A stretch of DNA of 19,223 nucleotides from CAYGZC01 sp964354225 (GTDB taxonomy: Bacteria > Bacteroidota > Ignavibacteria > UBA10030 > SZUA-254). The notes beneath the pieces are model-generated. The model saw only the letters and a list, made by a program, of their open reading frames with translations, had not been told where the DNA came from and made no database searches. The DNA lies in the NCBI GenBank assembly GCA_964354225.1, contig CAYGZC010000110.1:1-19223 (forward strand), written 5' to 3'. Positions 8,066 through 14,775 of this stretch are shown here, piece after piece. Within the stretch, counting starts at the first letter, position 1. Every line of letters begins with the position of its first letter. The translations under genes were made by a program, and so were the position numbers.

Positions 8066-9607
8066 ATGTTTTCACATTGTTTAAGCGGATCGACGTTAGG
8101 AATAAAAGCGCATGTCATTCAGGTTGAAACACATATTGCACCGGCATCGCATATTTTTAATGTAGTTGGATTACCTGATAATGCTGTAAAGGAAAGCCGC
8201 GATAGAGTTTATGCTGCAATAAAAACTACGGGTTTTAGATGGCCCGGACAACGGATAACCGTAAATCTTGCACCCGCTGATATTAGGAAAGAAGGATCCG
8301 CCTTCGATCTTTCAATGGCGGTTGGAATTCTTGCCGCAACAGATCAAGCATTAACCGATATTCTCAACGAGTTTGTTTTGCTTGGTGAGTTGGCACTCGA
8401 TGGAACGCTTCGCCCAATCCATGGTGCTTTACCAATCGCTGTCGAAGTAAAGAAAAATAACATCCGCGGTATGATAGTTCCAAGAGAGAATGCCAAAGAA
8501 GCCGCGATGGTTGAGGGACTTGAAGTCTATCCGATGGATTCGTTGGTAGAAACTGTGTCGTTCTTAAATGGCGAGCACAAAATACTAAAACCATTTCACG
8601 TTGACATTAAAGAAATCTTCACAACTGAACAAAAATATCCCATCGATTTTGGCGATGTGAAGGGACAAGAAAATGTTAAACGTGCACTCGAAGTTGCCGC
8701 CGCAGGTGGTCATAATATCATAATGATCGGTCCACCCGGCTCCGGAAAGACGATGTTAGCTAAACGTCTTCCAACCATCCTTCCTCCTCTCACATTCGAT
8801 GAAGCAATTGAGACAACGAAAATCCATTCTGTTGCCGGACTACTTCCTCATGGCAATGCTTTAATATCAACGAGACCATTTCGTTCACCCCATCATACAA
8901 TTTCTGATAGCGCACTTGTTGGAGGTGGAACAATTCCACGTCCGGGAGAAATCTCACTTTCACATCATGGAGTTTTATTTTTAGATGAGCTGCCGGAATT
9001 TGCTCGCAACGTTCTCGAAGTCCTAAGGCAACCATTGGAAGACGGACATGTAACAATCAGTCGCTCGAAAATGTCGATTGATTATCCCGCTAACTTTATG
9101 ATGGTGTGTGCGATGAATCCGTGTCCCTGCGGTTACTTCACCGATCCGGGCAAAGAATGTACTTGCACTTCACTTCAAATTCAGAAATACATGGCAAAGA
9201 TATCAGGTCCACTTCTGGACAGGATCGATCTTCATATCGATGTCCCAGCAGTGAAATACAAAGAATTAGCGAGTAAGGATACGAGCGAAGCATCCCAAAA
9301 AATTCGAGAGCGGGTGGTTCAGGCGCGTGAAGTTCAGATGAAACGTTTCGCCGGACGAAAAGGGATGTACAGCAATGCTGATTTGCAATCGAAGGATATA
9401 CAAAATTATTGCAAGCTCGATTCCGCCGGAGAAGAGCTGCTGAAAATGGCGATTACAAAACTCGGTTTATCAGCTCGCGCTTATGATCGGATTCTTAAAG
9501 TAGGACGCACTATCGCTGATCTCACATCATCTCCCAACATCAAACCTGAGCATATCAGCGAGGCAATACAGTATCGTAGCTTGGATAGAAATTTATGGAT
9601 GGCGTAA
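8066..9607 (+). CDS. comM: ComM/YifB family Mg-chelatase-like AAA+ ATPase
   Basis: Encodes a 513-residue protein of the YifB/ComM family. In naturally transformable bacteria ComM is a helicase that promotes branch migration during recombination of incoming DNA. Parts in order: an N-terminal Lon-protease-like ChlI domain (about 20-170), AAA+ core with Walker A GPPGSGKT (222-229), Walker B GVLFLDELPEF (302-312), a Cys cluster C353, C355, C365, C367 that may bind zinc, the DRIDLHIDVP segment (386-395), and a C-terminal Mg-chelatase domain with ARAYDRILKVGRTIADL. Length and motifs are complete. The start follows GGGAAG by 11 bases. It is divergent from the TPR gene across 92 bases, so both promoters should lie in 7974-8065. 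Its 3' end is repeated at 10743-10880. Confidence 0.95.
   Translation: MFSHCLSGSTLGIKAHVIQVETHIAPASHIFNVVGLPDNAVKESRDRVYAAIKTTGFRWPGQRITVNLAPADIRKEGSAFDLSMAVGILAATDQALTDILNEFVLLGELALDGTLRPIHGALPIAVEVKKNNIRGMIVPRENAKEAAMVEGLEVYPMDSLVETVSFLNGEHKILKPFHVDIKEIFTTEQKYPIDFGDVKGQENVKRALEVAAAGGHNIIMIGPPGSGKTMLAKRLPTILPPLTFDEAIETTKIHSVAGLLPHGNALISTRPFRSPHHTISDSALVGGGTIPRPGEISLSHHGVLFLDELPEFARNVLEVLRQPLEDGHVTISRSKMSIDYPANFMMVCAMNPCPCGYFTDPGKECTCTSLQIQKYMAKISGPLLDRIDLHIDVPAVKYKELASKDTSEASQKIRERVVQAREVQMKRFAGRKGMYSNADLQSKDIQNYCKLDSAGEELLKMAITKLGLSARAYDRILKVGRTIADLTSSPNIKPEHISEAIQYRSLDRNLWMA
9470..9607 (+). repeat. Direct repeat, intact copy: comM 3' end
   Basis: The last 46 codons of comM (stop included) recur at 10743-10880 in the same orientation. 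Comparing codon by codon, about 29 of 138 bases differ but only 3 of 45 residues do. Similarity continues past the stop codon: both copies have GAAAATC followed after 8-10 bases by TTTGTATC. Confidence 0.9.
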
Positions 9608-9689
9608 ATTTGATGTTGTTGAAAATCTTATGAAATCTTTGTATCCTTAAACATAAATATGAACTCAACTATAAAGAAAATAAACACAT

Positions 9690-10301
9690 ATGGAAACTCA
9701 ACAAGTCTCAACATGGCCACAAATAGTAGATGTCGTTCAGAATATTGAACGTCGATATTCAAAGACAGTAATCGGTGAGCATGAACAGGAGAATCTCATT
9801 CTGTATCGAGGACTTGCAGATAGTAAATGGCTACTTGACACGACACTTGAAAGACAGTCTGACAAACGTTGGACTGTCAGATCATATTGTGAGCTGATCT
9901 ATCGCTGTGCCCCCCAAATAGAGTCCTTCTTGGGAACATCTTGGAACCTCGGAACCTTTGAAGAGTTGGAGAAAGAATTGGCTGACAAATTCGATGATGT
10001 GTTCGCCAAGATTCCTAACTATGACTATTGGGCATATCTCAGGCACCGTGGCTTCCCTTCACCACTACTTGATTGGAGCAGATCTCCGTATATTGCGCTG
10101 TTCTTTTCTTTGTGTGAAAAATCAACCGCAGAATATTCATCACTCTATGCGTATATAGAAATGCCTTCCGGTACCAAGGGTTGGACCGGCGGTGCACCAA
10201 GGATAACCGTGCTACATCCCTATGTGAGAACACACAAGAGACATTTTCTTCAGCAATCATACTATACTGTCTCAACCGAGATAGAGCAAAACTATAGGTA
10301 A
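9690..10301 (+). CDS. FRG-domain protein, cut short by an in-frame TAA
   Basis: 203 codons from an ATG at 9690, ending in TAA at 10299-10301. The FRG signature is visible: LYRGLADSKWLLDTTLER (38-55, with YRG in place of FRG) and RHRGFPSPLLDWSRSPYIAL (118-137), followed by the usual HKRHFLQQSYYTVSTE segment (182-197). The reading frame continues after the stop with coherent family-like sequence to 10505, so the ancestral protein was about 271 residues. The biochemical function of FRG proteins is not established, and many sit in accessory regions. G+C is about 50% in some lines (9901-9960: 31 of 60) against about 42% in a line of aroB, consistent with transfer. It sits between comM and a relic comM tail. 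No clear ribosome site is seen. It may be a pseudogene, a truncated active protein, or a stop-readthrough gene. Confidence 0.8.
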   Translation: METQQVSTWPQIVDVVQNIERRYSKTVIGEHEQENLILYRGLADSKWLLDTTLERQSDKRWTVRSYCELIYRCAPQIESFLGTSWNLGTFEELEKELADKFDDVFAKIPNYDYWAYLRHRGFPSPLLDWSRSPYIALFFSLCEKSTAEYSSLYAYIEMPSGTKGWTGGAPRITVLHPYVRTHKRHFLQQSYYTVSTEIEQNYR

Positions 10302-10505
10302 GAGCACCGCTTTGTTCCACATGAGCAAGTCTTCCGAATGAACGAGAAGGATCAGGACATTCTGCTGAAGATCATTTTCCCGCGTACTATTAGGCGGGAG
10401 GCCCTTGCCACACTAGGCGTATACAATATCAATCATTTCAGTCTGATCCAGACAGAAGAATCACTGGTCAAGACACTTGCTCTTAAAGAACTGAAGCTTC
10501 TCTAG
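10302..10505 (+). pseudogene. Severed C-terminal part of the FRG-domain gene
   Basis: Directly after the TAA at 10299-10301 the same frame reads on for 67 codons to TAG at 10503-10505, starting EHRFVPHEQVFRMNEKDQDI and ending TLALKELKLL. It contains the INHFSLIQTEESLVKTLA segment expected at the end of FRG-domain proteins. Because no frameshift is needed, one substitution would restore the full gene. An in-frame ATG at 10338 could allow a 55-residue reinitiation product, but no ribosome site supports it. Confidence 0.75.
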
Positions 10506-10742
10506 GTCACAGGGTAATACACCACGCGTCATCGAGAATCACAACAATACGCACAACAAATGTGGCCATAACACTCATATCATTTGCTAAGGCGCGCATG
10601 AGCTCGGCTTTGCGCGACAAGTAGAGTTGGTTCCATGCCCGCCTCATTTATGCCAAAAAAGAAAAAGCATTGATGTGGGCACGGCGTTGCCACTGAACAT
10701 TAGCGGCAGCACGCCTCTTTAAGAAATTGAAAACTCAATTTA
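10506..10742. other. Unassigned spacer with two hairpins
   Basis: No open frame of note on either strand. The composition (31 of 60 G+C at 10561-10620) is richer than aroB downstream and resembles parts of the FRG gene. It contains one hairpin at 10593-10616 (CGCGCA / TGCGCG, 12-base loop) and another at 10683-10715. The last dozen bases (AAACTC around 10731) may already be degenerate comM sequence. It is probably foreign or decayed DNA that came with the FRG gene. Origin unknown. Confidence 0.5.
10683..10720 (+). terminator. Candidate intrinsic terminator after the FRG gene
   Basis: GGCGTTGCC (10683-10691) pairs with GGCA (10705-10708) and ACGCC (10711-10715), giving 9 base pairs with a 2-base bulge and a 13-base loop. 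TCTTT follows at 10716-10720. The T-tract is short, so termination is possible rather than sure. It would separate the FRG gene from aroB transcription. Confidence 0.4.
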
Positions 10743-10880
10743 TTGGCACGTGCATACGACCGTATTCTCAAAGTAGGACGGACAATCGCCGATTTAACCT
10801 CGTCCCCTAACATAAAACCAAAACATATCAGCGAGGCAATTCAATATCGTAGCTTGGATAGAAATTTGTGGCAAGCGTGA
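10743..10880 (+). pseudogene. Relic comM 3' end (second, diverged copy)
   Basis: In one frame this reads LARAYDRILKVGRTIADL to the end SLDRNLWQA and TGA, matching the last 45 residues of ComM at 42 positions (differences S to L, E to K, M to Q). DNA identity is only about 79%, with nearly all changes synonymous. Upstream of 10743 the match decays: a TGA lies in frame just before AAACTC, so no start or ATPase domain exists. The copy therefore diverged while still part of a working comM gene and was then cut off. Its downstream spacer leads directly to aroB. It marks the right edge of the accessory patch. Confidence 0.9.
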
Positions 10881-10955
10881 TATTCTGGAAAATCCCCAAA
10901 AGTTTGTATCTTCTATAAAGCCAGCGCTCTTTGTGTTTAGGTGGTGATTTATTCC

Positions 10956-11009
10956 ATGAAAAGATCGCAAATTCCGAAGGGATGCCTTCGGCAGAATCGA
11001 AAAGGTTAG
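10956..11009 (+). CDS. Possible 17-codon leader ORF before aroB
   Basis: ATG at 10956 to TAG ending at 11009 encodes a basic 17-residue peptide (MKRSQIPKGCLRQNRKG) whose stop is 3 bases before the aroB ATG. AGGTGG lies 11 bases upstream of its ATG. It has no Phe, Tyr or Trp run, so classical aromatic attenuation is not supported. The frame may be fortuitous. Confidence 0.2.
   Translation: MKRSQIPKGCLRQNRKG
10974..10991. promoter_or_regulatory. Perfect 7-bp hairpin in the aroB leader
   Basis: CCGAAGG (10974-10980) and CCTTCGG (10985-10991) form a perfect stem with a GATG loop, 21 bases before the aroB start. No T-tract follows on the plus strand, so it is not a standard terminator. It could be an mRNA-stabilising or translation-modulating structure, or one copy of a dispersed palindromic repeat. 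Confidence 0.45.
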
Positions 11010-11012
11010 AAA

Positions 11013-12092
11013 ATGAAACTACATATTAACCTCAATAAAATAACAGACAGCTCATACGATATCATCATCGGCACAAAGCTCGCTTCTGTTGCGAGAGAAC
11101 TGGTAAGATGGAATGATGTATCAAAGTATTTCATCATCACCGATTCAAACGTCAAACGACTCTATGGTGATGAATTTCTCAAAACACTTCGCTCATATAA
11201 AATTGAAACACATCTTCTCTCTGTCCCCGCAGGTGAAAAAAGTAAAACCCGAAAGACCAAAGAACGGCTTGAGGATAATCTTATAAAACTAAAAGCGGAT
11301 AGAAACTCTCTGATTATTGCGCTTGGCGGCGGAATGATCGGCGATCTTGCCGGGTTTGTTGCAGCAACGTTCATGCGTGGAATTCCTTTCATCCAAATTC
11401 CAACCACCCTTCTATCGCAAGTCGATAGTAGCATTGGAGGCAAAGTTGCAGTCAATCATCCTCATGGGAAAAATCTCATTGGTGCATTCTATCAACCAAA
11501 AAAAGTTTTTATAGACTTTGAAACACTTAAAACACTTCCTGAAAAAGAATTTCGGAATGGCATGGCTGAAGTCATAAAGTATACAGCGATTCTCGATAAC
11601 CAATTGTTTAGTTATCTCCAGCAATATCACCAAAAAATAATGTGGAAGAACAAATCATCACTTGTTCATATTATAAAACGCTGCTGTGAGTTAAAAAAGA
11701 TGATTGTAGAAAAAGATGAAAAAGAGACCGGACTGCGCAGAATCTTAAATTTCGGACACACAATCGGGCATGCAGTAGAATCGTTATCGAATTATAAACT
11801 CTCACACGGCGAAGCCGTTGCAATTGGAATGATAGCAGAAGCAAAGATTTCTGCTGCGCTTGGGATGTTAAATCAATCCGAAGTCGTGCGATTGCATAAT
11901 CTGCTCCAATTATATAAACTTCCAACCGAAATTCCTTCGAATATTGATATTAAAAAAATAATTAAATTGACTTGTCACGATAAAAAAGTTCAACAAGGTA
12001 AGGTTCAATATACACTGCTTGAAAAAATCGGTAAAGCTATAGTAGGAATTTCTGTTCCTCAAAAAATTGTAGGGCGAGTTCTATCGGAATGA
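11013..12092 (+). CDS. aroB: 3-dehydroquinate synthase
   Basis: Encodes the enzyme converting DAHP to 3-dehydroquinate, step 2 of the shikimate pathway; it needs NAD+ and a divalent metal. It is 359 residues, normal length. NAD-binding GGGMIGDLAGFVAATFMRG (105-123) and the IPTTLLSQVDSSIGGK segment (129-144) are intact. Metal ligands are E186 in AEVIKY, H249 in FGHTIGHA and H265 in SHGEA. The ATG follows AAAAGG by 6-7 bases. It is the first gene of the aromatic operon and its TGA overlaps the aroDE ATG in ATGA (12089-12092), implying translational coupling. Its leader contains a hairpin and lies directly after the relic comM tail, so the native promoter region may have been altered by that event. 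Confidence 0.97.
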   Translation: MKLHINLNKITDSSYDIIIGTKLASVARELVRWNDVSKYFIITDSNVKRLYGDEFLKTLRSYKIETHLLSVPAGEKSKTRKTKERLEDNLIKLKADRNSLIIALGGGMIGDLAGFVAATFMRGIPFIQIPTTLLSQVDSSIGGKVAVNHPHGKNLIGAFYQPKKVFIDFETLKTLPEKEFRNGMAEVIKYTAILDNQLFSYLQQYHQKIMWKNKSSLVHIIKRCCELKKMIVEKDEKETGLRRILNFGHTIGHAVESLSNYKLSHGEAVAIGMIAEAKISAALGMLNQSEVVRLHNLLQLYKLPTEIPSNIDIKKIIKLTCHDKKVQQGKVQYTLLEKIGKAIVGISVPQKIVGRVLSE

Positions 12093-13498
12093 AACTCTGT
12101 CTATCCATAGCTCCCGATTCAATGCGAGAGGCACTGAGGATACTTCATGCGTATCAGACTACATCTGAGTTAATCGAGGTTCGTATCGATGGAATCCAGG
12201 ATTTGAATCTTGCTCAACTTCTCCAACAGCCGCGGCCTAAACTCATTATCACCAATCGAAAAAAAGATGAAGGGGGAAAGTTTATCGGCTCAGCAAGTCA
12301 ACAATATGAAATACTATCGGAGGCAGTTCAACTTGGCGCTGAATATATTGATATCGAGTTTAGCTGGGGAGAAAAGTTTGTAAATAGAATTCTCTCTCAA
12401 TCAAACAAAACAAAGATAATCTGTTCGTATCATAACTTTGAAGAAACACCTAACAATCTCGAACCGCTGTATCAACGGATGCGAAAGACAGGTGCACACA
12501 TCATCAAGATTGCCACGACTGCAAACGATATCACTGATAACAGTGTGATCTTTAATCTCCTTAAACAATCTCATAAAGATCGACAAAAATTGATCGCTCT
12601 TTGCATCGGCGAAGCCGGTAAAATCAGCAGAATACTTGGCGGCAGGTTTGGGAATTATCTTACTTACGCTTCCATAACTGATAGAGATAAAACAGCGGAG
12701 GGTCAATTGACATACGAGGAGCTGAAAAATCTTTATCAAGCTGATAAGTTAAATCATCGAACAAAGGTCTTCGGACTTGTTGGAAATCCGGTCAGGCACA
12801 GCAAAGGAATCTACTTCCACAACAAAATATTTTCCAGGAGGCGACTCAATGCGGTTTATGTGAATTTCTTAGTAAACGATCTTCCAAAATTTCTCTCAAC
12901 ATTCCGAAACATATTTACTGGGCTCAGTATTACAATGCCATTCAAGGAAGAAATTGTGGACTTACTTGATTATATAGAAATCGAGGCATCAAGGTTAGGA
13001 GTTTGCAATACCATAATTAAGAGAAATGGCAAGCTTGTCGGATTTAATACTGATCTACCTGCTGTTGTTTTACTTCTTAAGAAACGAACAAACCTGAGCG
13101 GTAAAAAAGTTGTTGTGCTTGGAACCGGTGCAACATCCAAGACTATGGCTTGTGCGGCTTTGATGCATAATTGTCAGACAACAATCGTAGGAAGGAATTC
13201 AAATAGAACAGAAAAACTTGCTCAAGAACTTGGCTGTGAATGGACAACGCTTGATGATCTTCATTCACTTAGTCCCGATATACTGATGAACGGAACTTCT
13301 GTTGGAATGAAAGGCAGCCGACAGCAACGTATTGTTCCAAGAAGTTTTTTAAAAAAAGGTATGATAGTCTTTGATACAGTATACAATCCCGTCATGACTC
13401 CGCTTCTTCAAGATGCAGTTGAAGGCGGCTGCAAAATCATCACCGGTTTAGAATTATTTGAAAAGCAGGCACAACTTCAGTCGAAATATTTTCATTGA
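12089..13498 (+). CDS. aroDE: Fused 3-dehydroquinate dehydratase (type I) / shikimate dehydrogenase
   Basis: A single 469-residue chain performs steps 3 and 4 of the shikimate pathway. Residues 1-215 are a type I dehydroquinase: EVRID (30-34), H115 in CSYHNFEET, Schiff-base K140 in HIIKIATTAND, and Q206 in AEGQLTYEE. Residues 226-469 are shikimate dehydrogenase: FGLVGNPVRHSKG (228-240), catalytic K286 in ITMPFKEEI, CNTII (306-310), D322 in FNTD, dinucleotide site VLGTGATSK (343-351), GRNSNRTEK, NGTSVGM (401-407). The HSKG motif replaces the more common HSxSP form, and the residue before the catalytic lysine is F rather than H. Such D-E fusions are known in plants and Chlamydiae. Overlap with aroB is 4 bases, and aroA follows after 9 bases. 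Confidence 0.95.
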   Translation: MKLCLSIAPDSMREALRILHAYQTTSELIEVRIDGIQDLNLAQLLQQPRPKLIITNRKKDEGGKFIGSASQQYEILSEAVQLGAEYIDIEFSWGEKFVNRILSQSNKTKIICSYHNFEETPNNLEPLYQRMRKTGAHIIKIATTANDITDNSVIFNLLKQSHKDRQKLIALCIGEAGKISRILGGRFGNYLTYASITDRDKTAEGQLTYEELKNLYQADKLNHRTKVFGLVGNPVRHSKGIYFHNKIFSRRRLNAVYVNFLVNDLPKFLSTFRNIFTGLSITMPFKEEIVDLLDYIEIEASRLGVCNTIIKRNGKLVGFNTDLPAVVLLLKKRTNLSGKKVVVLGTGATSKTMACAALMHNCQTTIVGRNSNRTEKLAQELGCEWTTLDDLHSLSPDILMNGTSVGMKGSRQQRIVPRSFLKKGMIVFDTVYNPVMTPLLQDAVEGGCKIITGLELFEKQAQLQSKYFH

Positions 13499-13507
13499 TA
13501 ACATGAA

Positions 13508-14773
13508 ATGATAGAAGAGATTAGAAAAATTCGATCTACAAAATCTGTGAATGCTGAGATTCAAGTTCCTCCTTCGAAGAGTTACACCAACCGTGCATTA
13601 ATTGCTGCTGCGCTGGCGGAAGGAACATCCAACATCCATCATCCATCAAGAAGCGATGACTCTACTTTCTTGGTGGAAGCTTTAAGAAATTTCGGAATTA
13701 AGATTATCGATCATGGTGATAAACTCGAAATCCACGGCTGTAACGGAAAATTGAAAGCACCTGCACAAGAAATATTTGTTGGAAATGCCGGTACAGCTAT
13801 GCGATTCCTCGCATCGTTCGCTTGTTTAGCTGAAGGTGAAACGATTTTAACCGGTGATGAGGAGATGAACAAACGTCCGATCAATGATTTAGTTGATGCA
13901 CTCAAAACCAACGGCATCAAATGCTCATGCCAAAATGGTTTTCCTCCTGTTAAAATCCATGGAGGTAATTTTATCGGCGGAAAAATTAATGTTGATGCGT
14001 CCATCAGCAGTCAGTTTGTCTCATCTATTCTCCTCTCCTCACCCTACGCTAAGCGACCAGTTACACTTCATGTTAACGGAAAGTTAAGCTCGATGCCATA
14101 TGTTGACATGACGCTTCACGTAATGCGATCTTTCGGTGCGAGTATAGATACAATCGAAATGAAAACCTTCACTATAGATAATAAACAAAGATACATCGGA
14201 CATGATTTTATAATCGAGCCGGATGCGTCATCAGCGACATATTTCTTAGGCGCGGCTGCGATAACGAAAGGTCGTGTTATTATCACTAATCTTACATCGG
14301 AATCGCTTCAGGGTGACATACAATTTCTTTCAATCTTATCAGACATGGGGTGCACGATTATCAAGCACCAAGATAATATTGAAATTCATGGTGACAAACT
14401 TCATGGTATTGAAGTTGATATGAACGAGATGCCCGATTGCGTACCAACACTCGCTGTTGTAGCAGCATTCGCAAAAGGTGCGACCACGATTAAAAATATT
14501 GCACATGTCAGACACAAAGAAACCGACCGACTTGACGCTCTTTCCAAAGAATTGACCAAGATTGGAGCAAGAGTTGAATTAAGCGAAGATGAACTTGTGA
14601 TTCATCCACAACCGCTGCACGGCGCCATTATCGAAACGTACAATGATCATCGAATGGCAATGAGCTTCGCTTTTGCCGGACTTCAAATCGATGGCATCAA
14701 TATTAATAATCCAATGTGTGTTACAAAATCATTCCCAAATTATTGGGAAGAGTTTCAGAAATTAGAGAGCTAA
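13508..14773 (+). CDS. aroA: 3-phosphoshikimate 1-carboxyvinyltransferase (EPSP synthase)
   Basis: Encodes the enzyme joining shikimate-3-phosphate and phosphoenolpyruvate, step 6 of the pathway, 421 residues. Seen: PPSKSYTNRAL (21-31) with K24, S25 and R29; GNAGTAMRFL (92-101); ISSQF (166-170); EPDASSATYF (237-246); catalytic D310 in MPDCVPTLA; RHKETDRL (335-342); and TYNDHRMAMSFA (377-388). The family usually has Pro after the MR of the GTAMR loop, and here it is Phe (F100). No ribosome site is clear, and the ATG lies 9 bases after aroDE, so coupling is likely. The substrate must come from shikimate kinase, which is not encoded in this window. Confidence 0.97.
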   Translation: MIEEIRKIRSTKSVNAEIQVPPSKSYTNRALIAAALAEGTSNIHHPSRSDDSTFLVEALRNFGIKIIDHGDKLEIHGCNGKLKAPAQEIFVGNAGTAMRFLASFACLAEGETILTGDEEMNKRPINDLVDALKTNGIKCSCQNGFPPVKIHGGNFIGGKINVDASISSQFVSSILLSSPYAKRPVTLHVNGKLSSMPYVDMTLHVMRSFGASIDTIEMKTFTIDNKQRYIGHDFIIEPDASSATYFLGAAAITKGRVIITNLTSESLQGDIQFLSILSDMGCTIIKHQDNIEIHGDKLHGIEVDMNEMPDCVPTLAVVAAFAKGATTIKNIAHVRHKETDRLDALSKELTKIGARVELSEDELVIHPQPLHGAIIETYNDHRMAMSFAFAGLQIDGININNPMCVTKSFPNYWEEFQKLES

Positions 14774-14775
14774 GC

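Noticed and set aside
10565..10640. Integron attC-like site in the orphan spacer
   Set aside because: The CGCGCA/TGCGCG hairpin is present, but the outer boxes are not complementary and do not match RYYYAAC/GTTRRRY; no integrase is seen.
9608..10742. Insertion sequence or prophage carrying the FRG gene
   Set aside because: No transposase, integrase or terminal inverted repeats are visible; only the comM-tail direct repeat marks the edges.
12728..12770. aroDE fusion as an assembly artefact or frameshift join
   Set aside because: The frame is continuous through a plausible linker, both domains are complete, and such fusions are known elsewhere.
14716..14775. Upstream ATG that would extend chorismate synthase by 20 residues
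   Set aside because: It overlaps the end of aroA by 58 bases and adds residues absent from the family, whose N-terminus begins MxGNTFG at 14776.
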